Shown here piece by piece: positions 1 through 7,986 of a DNA stretch of 43,586 nucleotides. The stretch is from Methanoregula sp. (lineage in GTDB: Archaea; Halobacteriota; Methanomicrobia; Methanomicrobiales; Methanospirillaceae). The DNA is taken from the NCBI RefSeq assembly GCF_028679125.1, contig NZ_JAJRCG010000023.1, positions 1 through 43,586 of the forward strand. The letters are read 5' to 3'. Positions within the stretch are counted from its first letter, which is position 1; each line of letters opens with the position of its first letter. Below the pieces are notes generated by a model that saw only the letters and a list, made by a program, of their open reading frames with translations, was not told where the DNA came from and did no database searches. The translations under genes were made by a program, and so were the position numbers.

Positions 1-366
1 ATCAACAAGAAGACCGGCACATTCAACGGAATGCAGGTCCCGGTCAAGGTCGTTGTCGACGACAAGAAGCAGTTCACGGTGTCGGTGGGTGTACCGCCCA
101 CGTCGGCTCTCATCAAGAAAGAGGCCGGTATCGAGAAAGGATCCGGAGAGCCCAACGTCAAGGTGGCAGGAAACCTGCCATTCGAGGCCGCTGTCAGAAT
201 TGCCAACATGAAACTCGAAGGCATGCTCTCCTACGAGCTGAAGACCGCAGTACGCGAAGTCATCGGCACGTGTGTCAGCATGGGAGTTACCGTTGACGGC
301 AAGAAAGCCAAAGAGGTTTTCGCCCTCATCGATGCAGGCAAGTACGACAGCGTTCTCGTGAAATAA
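1..366 (+). CDS. rpl11: 50S ribosomal protein L11 (uL11), 5' end outside window
   Basis: The frame is open from base 1, so the N-terminus lies outside the window; about 121 residues remain of a protein that is usually about 160 in archaea. The visible part covers the end of the N-terminal domain (VPPTSALIKKEAG) and the C-terminal rRNA-binding domain. uL11 binds the GTPase-associated centre of 23S rRNA at the base of the stalk. It is the first visible gene of a stalk operon followed by L1, L10 and L12, the usual archaeal order. An in-frame ATG at 31 is internal and is not the start. Identification is firm from sequence and context. Confidence 0.97.
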   Translation: MNKKTGTFNGMQVPVKVVVDDKKQFTVSVGVPPTSALIKKEAGIEKGSGEPNVKVAGNLPFEAAVRIANMKLEGMLSYELKTAVREVIGTCVSMGVTVDGKKAKEVFALIDAGKYDSVLVK

Positions 367-424
367 CATGAGAAAACCATAGGAGATCGGCTATCCGCCG
401 GTCGCAGAACTATGGAGGAATCTG

Positions 425-1069
425 ATGGTAGACAGGGCAAAGATTTTAGAAGCCGTGAAAACGGCGATTGAGAAAGCGCCTAAACGTAAATTCTCTGAGA
501 GCATCGATATTACCATCAATCTCAAGAATATCGATATGGCGCAGCCGAAGAATCGTATCGACGAGACGATTCTCCTGCCCCACGGGTCCGGCGAGAATGT
601 CGGCATCTGTGTCATCGGGAAGGGAGATATCGTTACCCAGGCCAAAGAGGCCAAAGTCGACCTTATCATCGGCCCTGAAGAAGTTGAACGGCTCGGCGGT
701 GCACCCCGCGAAGCACGGAAAGTTGCCAGTTCATACCGGTACTTCCTTGCGGAGACGGCGGTCATGCCCGGTGTCGGTCGTTATCTGGGTCCCCGGCTCG
801 GTCCGCGGGGCAGGATGCCGATGCCGATTCCGGCACAACAGGACATCCGCCCGATCGTAGAGCGTCTCCGCAACTCGGTGAAGATCAGGACCAAGGACAA
901 GAAACTCTTCTCCACCAAGGTCGGTTCAACCGCGATGACGCCCGAGCAGGTAGCCGAGAACATCGAGGCTATCATGAAGCGTATCGAAGCTGTTCTCGAA
1001 CAGGGTCCGCTGAACGTCCGCTCCGTCTTTGTGAAGACAACGATGGGCCCCTCCGTGAGGTTGGAATAA
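425..1069 (+). CDS. rpl1: 50S ribosomal protein L1 (uL1)
   Basis: This 214-residue protein has the full archaeal L1 length and its rRNA-binding signatures, including the LGPRLGPRGRMP segment in the middle and a C-terminal MGPSVRLE. It forms the mobile L1 stalk near the E site of the large subunit and in archaea also represses its own mRNA. The ATG at 425 follows a GGAGG ribosome-binding site 8 to 12 bases upstream. Its TAA stop shares one base with the ATG of L10, so the two are probably translationally coupled. A short hairpin lies just inside the reading frame at 452-465 (see findings). Confidence 0.98.
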   Translation: MVDRAKILEAVKTAIEKAPKRKFSESIDITINLKNIDMAQPKNRIDETILLPHGSGENVGICVIGKGDIVTQAKEAKVDLIIGPEEVERLGGAPREARKVASSYRYFLAETAVMPGVGRYLGPRLGPRGRMPMPIPAQQDIRPIVERLRNSVKIRTKDKKLFSTKVGSTAMTPEQVAENIEAIMKRIEAVLEQGPLNVRSVFVKTTMGPSVRLE

Positions 1070-1917
1070 TGGCGTTATACACCCACCACCTTCCGGCGTG
1101 GAAGAAGGACAAGGTCGCCGACATCAAGAAGAACGCGAAAGCGTACAAGCTCATCGGGCTTGTCGACATGTACGGTATCCCCGCACAGCAGGTGCAGCAG
1201 ATCCGCAGGAACCTCCGCGGCAAGGCTGTCATCCAGGTGACGAGGAACACCCTCATCGAGCACGCGTTGAACGAGATCGGAGGGGACACCAAGAACCTCT
1301 CGAAGTTCATCTCCGGTCACTCGGCGCTCATCTTCACGAACGACAACCCCTTCAGGCTCTTCAAGCAGCTCGAGAAGACCAAGACCAAGATGGCGGCAAA
1401 GCCCGGTGAGAAAGCACCGGAGGATATCGTCATCCCGGCCGGTCCGACCAGCTTCAAACCGGGCCCGATTGTCGGTGAACTGCAGCAGGCAGGTATCCCG
1501 GCAGCAATTGAAGGCGGCAAGGTCAAGATCAGAGAGACCAAGACGGTTGTCAAGAAGGGCGGAGTCATCTCGGCAAAACTCGCCGCGGTGCTCGTCAAGC
1601 TCGACATCAAGCCCATGGACGTGGGGCTTGCCCTCCAGGCAGCCTTCCACGAGGGCAGCATCTATGAGCCGTCCGTGCTCTCAGTCGATGAGACCGTCAT
1701 CCTCGGACAGATCCAGCTCGCAAGCCGGCAGGCACTCGCCCTGTCGCTCGAAGCAGCTATCCCGACGAAGGACTCGATGGAGCCTCTCCTGACGAAAGCT
1801 GTCAGGGATGCCCGCGGTCTTGCGATCGAGGCAGCGATCTACGAGAAAGACGTTGTCGATGCGATTATCGGTAAAGCCGAAAGAGAAAGCCAGGTCCTCA
1901 AGACCCTGGTAAAATAA
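1069..1917 (+). CDS. rpl10: 50S ribosomal protein L10 / acidic P0 (uL10)
   Basis: A 282-residue archaeal P0. It begins with the L10 rRNA-binding domain (KADIKKNAKAYKLIGLVDMYG-like region, residues about 10-110), has the archaeal insertion domain in the middle, and ends with the helical spine that carries L12 dimers. The protein stops at ESQVLKTLVK and lacks the acidic hinge and GLGALFG-type tail that many archaeal P0 proteins share with L12; L12 next door does have that tail. P0 anchors the L12 stalk to 23S rRNA and helps recruit translation factors. The start overlaps the L1 stop by one base, and L12 follows after 30 bases. Confidence 0.97.
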   Translation: MALYTHHLPAWKKDKVADIKKNAKAYKLIGLVDMYGIPAQQVQQIRRNLRGKAVIQVTRNTLIEHALNEIGGDTKNLSKFISGHSALIFTNDNPFRLFKQLEKTKTKMAAKPGEKAPEDIVIPAGPTSFKPGPIVGELQQAGIPAAIEGGKVKIRETKTVVKKGGVISAKLAAVLVKLDIKPMDVGLALQAAFHEGSIYEPSVLSVDETVILGQIQLASRQALALSLEAAIPTKDSMEPLLTKAVRDARGLAIEAAIYEKDVVDAIIGKAERESQVLKTLVK

Positions 1918-1947
1918 TATTTGAGATTAAATCACAGGTGATTAACG

Positions 1948-2256
1948 ATGGAGTATATCTACGCAGCACTTCTCCTCCACAAGGCAGGCAAGAAGGTCGA
2001 TGAGAACGGCGTCAAGGCAGTCCTTACCGCCGCAGGTGTAGCAGCAAACGAATCAAGGATCAAGGCACTCGTTGCAGCACTCGAGGGCGTCAACATTGAG
2101 GACGCAATCAAGGCAGCAGCAGCAGCCCCGGTCGCCGTTGCAGCAGCAGCACCCGCAGCAGCACATGCAGCACCCGCCAAGGCAGAGCACAAGGAAGAAG
2201 ACAAGAAGGCAGAAGAAGAGAGCGGCATGGCAGGGCTCGGTGCCCTGTTCGGCTAA
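1948..2256 (+). CDS. rpl12: 50S ribosomal protein L12 / P1 (stalk protein)
   Basis: This 102-residue protein is an archaeal P1-type L12, not homologous to bacterial L7/L12. Residues 1-58 form the helical dimerisation domain beginning [15 protein letters not shown]. An alanine-rich hinge follows (about residues 59-80), then a charged [14 protein letters not shown] stretch and the conserved C-terminal GLGALFG that contacts elongation factors. It forms dimers bound to the L10 spine. The start is preceded by AGGTGAT, a good ribosome-binding site. It is the last gene of the operon and is followed by a pyrimidine tract that probably ends transcription. Confidence 0.98.
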   Translation: MEYIYAALLLHKAGKKVDENGVKAVLTAAGVAANESRIKALVAALEGVNIEDAIKAAAAAPVAVAAAAPAAAHAAPAKAEHKEEDKKAEEESGMAGLGALFG

Positions 2257-2280
2257 TCCTTTCTTCTTTTCTCTTCTCTA
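2257..2280 (+). terminator. Pyrimidine/T-rich terminator after rpl12
   Basis: Directly after the rpl12 stop there is a run of T clusters separated by single C residues (TTTCTTCTTTTCTCTTCTC). Archaeal RNA polymerase stops on such T-rich tracts without needing a hairpin. No gene follows on this strand for more than 7 kb. Functional termination is inferred. Confidence 0.6.
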
Positions 2281-2829
2281 ATCAGTGTGTGCGATTCCGT
2301 TTTGGTATTCCGGGACGATCTTTTCTGATGGTAATTTCCCCCTTGGAGACCGGGCAGGTTTTTTTGTACTGGGTTGAACAATCCCGGTATTACGCCCGAG
2401 CCGGACATCTACCCTCCCGTTGCCTCAAAATAGCAGGAACTATCCGGGCTTGCGGCACGGTACGGCGCATCGCAGATCCGCCTTTTTGGACCGGTTGCCC
2501 GTCATCCTGCGGATGAAATGAGCGAAATCGATCTCCTTGTTGAACCTGGACGCACACTCTTTGATCCCGGTGGCCGTTCTTATGACCGTGAGCAGCGTTC
2601 TGGGAACCACGTGGATGTCTGTACGGCGAACCTTCTCTGCGATCAGGTAAAAATCAGGTTCTTTCGGAGACGATTTCTCTGTGAGGGACGACCCGCTGCG
2701 CTTTTGCGATCTGGCAGGTTGTGGAGGTCGATCCTCTCCGCTGAAGAACGAGATCGAGAGGAGTCTTAAAAAAAAGTGTTATGGCGGTTCTTACTGCTTG
2801 AACAGCACACTTATTCGTGCAAGTGCTGT
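2281..2829. other. Noncoding gap between the L12 operon and aglB
   Basis: About 550 bases lie between two convergent transcription units. Short open frames occur on the + strand at 2289-2516, 2518-2769 and 2681-2908, but their products are Arg/Cys-rich with no recognisable domain and no good ribosome-binding site. The better protein-like frame is on the - strand (see 2440-2778). On the - strand the bases 2769-2775 form a T run within that frame. I see no RNA gene here. Confidence 0.5.
2440..2778 (-). pseudogene. Possible gene remnant, start codon missing
   Basis: The - strand is open for 113 codons between a TAA at 2779-2781 and a TAG at 2440-2442. Its later half reads like a real protein with codon choice similar to the neighbours (for example VVPRTLLTVIRTATGIKE). 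There is no ATG near its beginning and only one late GTG, and the first codons come from a T run. It could be the 3' part of a decayed gene or a chance open frame in GC-rich DNA. I do not recognise a family, so no function is offered. Confidence 0.25.
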
Positions 2830-5472
2830 CTATCCCACAACCTTGTTACCATTCAGCACGTTCGCTTCGGTCACGGTGATGTATTTCGTCGTACCAACAA
2901 TATGGTAGGGCCCGGTTGCCCGGACATCTGACGTGCTCCCTTCTGTTGCATACGGGACGACAAATTCGCCCCCGGTGCTCTCCTGCCGGTACACAAAGTT
3001 CCGGCCGGTGTTCGTGACAAGAGTGAGTTCAATGGTGCCCTCACCGGGAATATGGGCGCCGTTGACGTATTCAAAGACCTTCACGAGCCGGATATCCGGA
3101 AGGGCGCTGCCTTGTGCGGTCCCGTACAACTGCATGGAAATGTTGGTCGGTGATTCGTGGACGAGCCGGTAGTGGGTCAGTGCCGGCACTTTCTTCACCG
3201 GCTGGTAGGGCACGCTGGAATAGAGGTCAGCATACGTTGCTCCGGCCGATAGGGTGGCTCCTTCGGGAGATACAGCGATGGTCTCCTGCGAGACATTCAC
3301 GGTCTGCGTTCCGGTGATCACCCGTGCCAGCCCGCCAACCCCTGCGGTTGTACCAGTGTCCGGGATACTTCGTATGGTGTATCGGGTGTACTGTGCGGTG
3401 TCGGGAAGGACGAACGACCCGTCAAACACCTGGAGCCGGACGATCATGCTCTGGAAATAGTCATCACCAAGCAGGTGGGTTTTTGTCATCCCCGACGAAC
3501 CCGGGTCCTCAACGAAGAACCACCGGAGGTAGGGAGAAATCTCATCGGTGTTTGTCACCCAGGGGATAAGCGATGGAAAGGTGTCGGTGGCCGTGCCAAG
3601 ATCGGTGGCAACGTACCGTCCCCCGAGATTCGTGAGGATGGCATTTGCTGCGGACTCGTTCTCGTTCAGGTAGAATGCTGCTGCGCCCTGTGTTCCTGAA
3701 AGGTGATCCTGGAACGGGTTGGTGATGGGGAGGCGTTTGGCAAAGAACGTGATCCGGTGTCCCTCCTCCCATGGGGCCAGGATCCCGTACGATCCGTTGG
3801 GATAGGTGAACGTCTCTCGGTCATATGTCCCGAAGTAATCAACGTCGGGTAACGCGGTTGAGTTCTCCATCCAGCCCAACGTTTCCGTCCAGTCTCCGGG
3901 AATTTCGTTGGCCGGTGTATTTGCCACATAAGCATAATCCTGCACGGCTGATATGGCAAAGACAAGGAGCGCAAGGATGATGATACCTGCAAACGTGATT
4001 CCTTTGAGTGCAGTTCCCGGCCGGACTCCTTCTGATGCCCGGGCACTCTTCTTAGTTTTCCGGTCCTTTTTTCCGGTATCTCTCTTTCCGTCATCCTGTG
4101 CAGGGTTGCCGGACAAACAAGAGAGCCATGGTGAGAGCGACGCTTCCACGGCATCCCACGACCATTTCAGGGATTCTGTTACACCAATCGCTGTCAGGAG
4201 TGCGACGGGGACGGTCAGGTAGAGAAGGAACCGCTGGTGCGGGATGGTCACCAACAGCATCACAACAAACCACGTGAGGAGGAAGATGTGTTCACCCTGA
4301 CGCCGTTTCACTGCATACCATGCCAGGATGATCAGACCACCTGCCATGAGAATGAGGGCGAGATTGAAGGTCTCGTATGCCCCGGTAAAAGACCAAGGCT
4401 GGGTCTCCCTTACCGCTACAGAGAATGCAGATGAGCCAAAGACGAGGGAGAATGCCTGGTCCCGGATGGTCTGGAGAATCGGGAGAAACTGGAGCAGCGC
4501 AGCCCCGCCAATGACGATTCCGGCGAGAGAGAGACCATAATGCATCTTGTTATTCCGGCATGCCCGGGCAAGACCATACAAGAGTACCGTCTCGGCCAGG
4601 AGACCGAGCATCACGTACAGGTGACCTGCTGAATAGGTGGTTAGGGAAAGGCCGTCTGCAGGGAACCCGAACAGGGCCACCAGGATCGCAATACCTGCGA
4701 ACAATACGCCATTGGTCAGGAGGAGGTATTCGGATTGCTGACTGGCAACGTAATCAACGATGTACTGGATGAACATATAGATGCCGATGACCAGCAGGGC
4801 AAGCATGACTGTGGGGGACGTGAGGTACCCGAGGAAATACAGGATCGCGGCAAGGCAGGAAAGCAGAACGGGGATGTACAGGGATTTCGCGTGTTCACGA
4901 TCAACCGGAGTCGTCCGGGCAGATGCCAGCGCAGAGATATAGGCTAGGAAGAAGAGCGCGACGAAAAATGTCTCGGCACTGTTGTGATCCATCCAGCCAT
5001 AGGAAGAGAAGTAAAAATACGTGTATGAGATCACGGAGACAAAGCCGGCCGCCACCAGCCCGGCCTTCCAGTCCCGGATCTGTTTGCCTAGATGGTAGGT
5101 TACAGGCACCATCAGGGCGGCAAGAAGCGGGGCAACCCATCCGGCAATATTGACGATATCTGCACGGGACGACGCGCCGAACACTGTACAAAGGACCACG
5201 GCAAGGAAGGGGAAGAGGGGTCCCCAGTCAATGGTCTTCCCGGCGGGATACGCGGTCATTGGATCGAACCAGTTGTACTGGGGGAAATGTGCCACCATCA
5301 CCTCGACCTGACGCAGGGTGTACCAGATATCAGACCCGCTGCTGTACAGGAATCCCTGGTTCGGTATGAATAGCGCCGGGATCATCCTCAATACGAGCGC
5401 CAGTGCTGAAAAGAAAAGGAGCGCGGAAACGATGAGGAGGGTCTGGTGTTTCCTGTTCGTGAGAAGATCCAT
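2830..5472 (-). CDS. aglB: Dolichyl-phosphooligosaccharide-protein glycotransferase, AglB/STT3 family
   Basis: An 880-residue membrane protein with about 13 N-terminal membrane segments (residues about 15-490), a basic linker, and a large C-terminal extracytoplasmic domain. The first external loop has the catalytic GSD-type motif (D48) and a later loop has WMDHN (D162), matching the metal-binding acidic motifs of STT3. VRETQP near residue 365 fits the TIxE/SVSE loop. The enzyme transfers a lipid-linked glycan to Asn of secreted proteins such as S-layer proteins. The usual WWDYG sequon-binding motif is replaced by PWEEG around W568. A GTG at 5478 is an alternative start; ATG 5472 is preferred because AGGA lies about 10 bases upstream. 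It stands alone on this strand. Confidence 0.9.
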   Translation of the reverse strand: MDLLTNRKHQTLLIVSALLFFSALALVLRMIPALFIPNQGFLYSSGSDIWYTLRQVEVMVAHFPQYNWFDPMTAYPAGKTIDWGPLFPFLAVVLCTVFGASSRADIVNIAGWVAPLLAALMVPVTYHLGKQIRDWKAGLVAAGFVSVISYTYFYFSSYGWMDHNSAETFFVALFFLAYISALASARTTPVDREHAKSLYIPVLLSCLAAILYFLGYLTSPTVMLALLVIGIYMFIQYIVDYVASQQSEYLLLTNGVLFAGIAILVALFGFPADGLSLTTYSAGHLYVMLGLLAETVLLYGLARACRNNKMHYGLSLAGIVIGGAALLQFLPILQTIRDQAFSLVFGSSAFSVAVRETQPWSFTGAYETFNLALILMAGGLIILAWYAVKRRQGEHIFLLTWFVVMLLVTIPHQRFLLYLTVPVALLTAIGVTESLKWSWDAVEASLSPWLSCLSGNPAQDDGKRDTGKKDRKTKKSARASEGVRPGTALKGITFAGIIILALLVFAISAVQDYAYVANTPANEIPGDWTETLGWMENSTALPDVDYFGTYDRETFTYPNGSYGILAPWEEGHRITFFAKRLPITNPFQDHLSGTQGAAAFYLNENESAANAILTNLGGRYVATDLGTATDTFPSLIPWVTNTDEISPYLRWFFVEDPGSSGMTKTHLLGDDYFQSMIVRLQVFDGSFVLPDTAQYTRYTIRSIPDTGTTAGVGGLARVITGTQTVNVSQETIAVSPEGATLSAGATYADLYSSVPYQPVKKVPALTHYRLVHESPTNISMQLYGTAQGSALPDIRLVKVFEYVNGAHIPGEGTIELTLVTNTGRNFVYRQESTGGEFVVPYATEGSTSDVRATGPYHIVGTTKYITVTEANVLNGNKVVG

Positions 5473-5555
5473 TGTCACTGTCCTGTCTGTTTTATCTGAT
5501 ATCCGGAGATATCACGGGAAAATATTATGAATATTGCGAAACCCGCGGAGGCCGG

Positions 5556-6398
5556 TCATGATCGCAGGTACACCGCACTCTTCACGTCGTTTAAGGTCAT
5601 TCCTGGGGTGAGGCTGCCGGCATACATGATCTCGATCGCTTTCTGGTCGGCATAGGTAAGGTTGGTGTTCGTGGTCTGCCCTGAGGAGAAAACGCTGTCT
5701 TGGTACATGTCCGAGTCACCGACAAATCCCAGCTCGTAGAAGAGAGTACGCATGAGTGTATAATTGCGCACATCGCCTTTCAGGTTCGCGTCAATGTAGA
5801 TCGTTCCCTTTGAGATCTTTGCCACTGCCGTGTCGTTTATATTGAACTCCCGGGTAGTCCTGTCTTCTGAAGTATTGATGGCGATTCCGCTCATCCCGCT
5901 CTCCGGAATGAACTTGATGGTGATATCCCCGGTGGATCCCTGTTTGATCTGTTCGGAGATCTGGTTGGTCTTCGACATGTTGTTGAACACCCGGGCCGCG
6001 TTCTCTAGGAGCAGGGCATCGGAATCGTGGTTTCCGTTAACGGAAATAACGATGCGGCCGTTGTTCTTTGTGGGATCCCATCGTGAGAGATATGCATTGC
6101 CTGCACCGAAAGCCAGGTCCAGGAAATGCAGCCGGAGATCATCTGAAGAAATTTCCAGGGTCCTCTCTGCTACTGGGGTAATGGTTACTGCTCCGGATGG
6201 TGCCGGCCCGGCGCCGGTCGGGGCTGTACCTGTCGGGCTGTTGTTCTGGATTGCCGGCGGGGTTGATCCAGGGGACTCAGAGCCCATGGGGTTGCCGCCC
6301 GGGATCATGTCAGATGCCGGCCAACCGAGAATGATCCAGGCAAAACCAATGGCTATGATGATGATCCCGACGAGAATAAGCGCCCAGCCCGATTTCAT
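5556..6398 (-). CDS. Membrane-anchored DUF2927-like protein
   Basis: The 280-residue product starts with one strongly hydrophobic helix (residues 5-25), followed by a Pro/Gly/Ser/Thr-rich linker (about 30-75) and a folded domain. The domain ends with FYELGFVGDSDMYQDSVF, then LTYADQKAIEIMY and LTPGMTLNDV, which resemble the DUF2927 family of metzincin-like proteins. The position where zinc metalloproteases have HExxH reads YELGF here, so both histidines are absent and only the Glu remains. It is probably exported, anchored by the N-terminal helix, and inactive as a classical protease. It lies 62 bases downstream of the radical SAM gene and may share its transcript. Confidence 0.6.
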   Translation of the reverse strand: MKSGWALILVGIIIIAIGFAWIILGWPASDMIPGGNPMGSESPGSTPPAIQNNSPTGTAPTGAGPAPSGAVTITPVAERTLEISSDDLRLHFLDLAFGAGNAYLSRWDPTKNNGRIVISVNGNHDSDALLLENAARVFNNMSKTNQISEQIKQGSTGDITIKFIPESGMSGIAINTSEDRTTREFNINDTAVAKISKGTIYIDANLKGDVRNYTLMRTLFYELGFVGDSDMYQDSVFSSGQTTNTNLTYADQKAIEIMYAGSLTPGMTLNDVKSAVYLRS

Positions 6399-6460
6399 AT
6401 ACTATAAAATCATCGCCACGGATGTTAAGCCTTGTTTTTTCCCCGGGTTCACTCCCTGTA

Positions 6461-7459
6461 TCAGATCGGCATGCCGGTGTAGATATTATGCTTGGTGGAT
6501 ATGATCTTCACGCGGATCTGCCCTGCAGTCTTCGGGCAGTTGTATACCGATACCACCCGGTTATTGGCAACACCGAGCATCTCGCCATGGATCCAGCCCG
6601 GTGCCCGGATCTCAACAGTCACCTTCTCGCCTTTTGCAAGGGTGAGCGGGACGAACTGGCGCCGCACCGTGCCAAAGTCCCGTTCCGCATCCAGCCGGAG
6701 GACGAGGCCGGACTCTTTCTCCCACTCCTTGATGCTCCGGTTGAAGAACTGCCACCAGCTCTGCGCCTTCACGCCTTTTGGCGACCTGCCGTACCGGTAA
6801 CGCTCGAATTTCTGGATGCCGAGCGGGGGAAAGCGTTTACCCGCCCCGATCTCCTGCGCGAACCGGATCAATTTTAGAATTTCGGCGTCATTGATCCCCG
6901 GTATATAGACCGGGGCAATGAGGAGATCGATCCGGCTCTCTGCCACCGCGCGTGCCGCATCAGTCACCTGTCCGATATCAAACCAGTCTACGCCGGACAG
7001 TGTACGGGCAATAGCCGGATCCATGGCGTGGATCGAGAGGTTGATCCGGTCAAGCCCGGCGGATTCGAGCGCCGCGATCTTTGCGGCATCGAGCAGGGTG
7101 CCGTTGGTCTGGAGTGAGATGGTGCTCACGCAATCGATCCCGCGGATGGCTGCTACCAGTTCCGGGAGCCGGTGGTACATGAGGGGCTCGCCCGGTGAAT
7201 CAATGTGGCATTCGACACCCTCTCCCTTGAACCGGGCGATCTCATCCACCGCGGAAAGGAGGTATTCCATTTCCACCTCGTAACTGGTGGCCCGGGTCGT
7301 GGACTTTGGCCCGGCATCCACGGAGCAGAACGGGCAGTTGATGTTACATCCGCAGCTTGGGCGCACCTGCAGGATGTTCGTGCCCCGGTCAATGATGCCA
7401 AAATAGAGGGAACCGAGAAGGGGTATCTGCGACTCTTCGGTGATCTGGATGTGGGTCAT
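6461..7459 (-). CDS. Radical SAM protein with C-terminal TRAM-like domain
   Basis: A 332-residue protein with the radical SAM cluster motif CxxxCxxC at C38, C42 and C45 (CNINCPFC), preceded by a further Cys at 36. The core TIM-barrel features follow: EGVECHIDSPGEPLMY, then LQTNGTLL and the INLSIHA strand. Residues about 270-332 form a small beta-rich domain resembling a TRAM RNA-binding domain (GEKVTVEIRAPGW). The enzyme would bind a 4Fe-4S cluster and SAM and generate a 5'-deoxyadenosyl radical. The TRAM-like end suggests an RNA substrate, but this is inferred. It begins 24 bases after the small unknown gene upstream, so the two look like an operon. Confidence 0.8.
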   Translation of the reverse strand: MTHIQITEESQIPLLGSLYFGIIDRGTNILQVRPSCGCNINCPFCSVDAGPKSTTRATSYEVEMEYLLSAVDEIARFKGEGVECHIDSPGEPLMYHRLPELVAAIRGIDCVSTISLQTNGTLLDAAKIAALESAGLDRINLSIHAMDPAIARTLSGVDWFDIGQVTDAARAVAESRIDLLIAPVYIPGINDAEILKLIRFAQEIGAGKRFPPLGIQKFERYRYGRSPKGVKAQSWWQFFNRSIKEWEKESGLVLRLDAERDFGTVRRQFVPLTLAKGEKVTVEIRAPGWIHGEMLGVANNRVVSVYNCPKTAGQIRVKIISTKHNIYTGMPI

Positions 7460-7483
7460 GAAAGAATGTGGCCACCCATCCCC

Positions 7484-7906
7484 TCAGGGGCTCTCGCTAC
7501 GGAGCCGGTATCCAATCCACTCGCCCCGGTCGGGGACCGGTGCCGGGCTCTCGATGTGTAAAAAGACAAACTCGAACGCTTCCTGGTCCACGACACTCCT
7601 GCCGCTCTCCTGGCAGTACTGTACGAATGCATCGTACATCGCCGGGAACGGCACATGCGCCCCTGGGTCTGCGATGAGGATATCTTCGTGGAACCGCCAG
7701 ATGCCCTCGAACTCAATGTCATCGTCCAGGAGGGGTTTTGCCAGGATCTGGTCCACGGCCTCTGCCGCGTCCTGTTTTTTGGATACCCGCTGGAGTTCCC
7801 GGTAATAATCGGCAACAAGGGTGAGTCCCTGGCGCAGGTCGTTTAGGTTCTGCTCAAGGTTTTTTATCTTCTTCTCTGTAGGGTTGACTGGGTCTGCCGG
7901 CGCCAT
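7484..7906 (-). CDS. Conserved-looking hypothetical protein, coiled N-terminus
   Basis: A 140-residue acidic protein that I do not recognise. Residues 10-50 form a predicted coiled-coil or helical hairpin (NLEQNLNDLRQGLTL). The rest has two helical blocks; VPFPAMYDAFVQYCQESGR resembles the small helical DNA-binding module seen after some primase and D5-type helicase domains, but the match is weak. It lies 24 bases upstream of the radical SAM gene on the same strand, suggesting co-expression, and a TATA box sits about 25-38 bases ahead of its ATG. A role as partner or substrate adaptor of the radical SAM enzyme is possible but unproven. Confidence 0.7.
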   Translation of the reverse strand: MAPADPVNPTEKKIKNLEQNLNDLRQGLTLVADYYRELQRVSKKQDAAEAVDQILAKPLLDDDIEFEGIWRFHEDILIADPGAHVPFPAMYDAFVQYCQESGRSVVDQEAFEFVFLHIESPAPVPDRGEWIGYRLRSESP

Positions 7907-7930
7907 TACTCGTGCATCACTCTTTCTTTT

Positions 7931-7944
7931 AGGGTATTATAAGG
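7931..7944 (-). promoter_or_regulatory. TATA box for the 7906-6461 transcription unit
   Basis: The - strand reads CCTTATAATACCCT, a good archaeal TATA element. The expected transcription start about 26 bases downstream falls near 7910, only a few bases before the ATG at 7906, which suggests a nearly leaderless mRNA. Confidence 0.55.
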
Positions 7945-7986
7945 TCTGCGATAAAAGAACGGGGGATTTTGGATGAGTCTCCGCGA

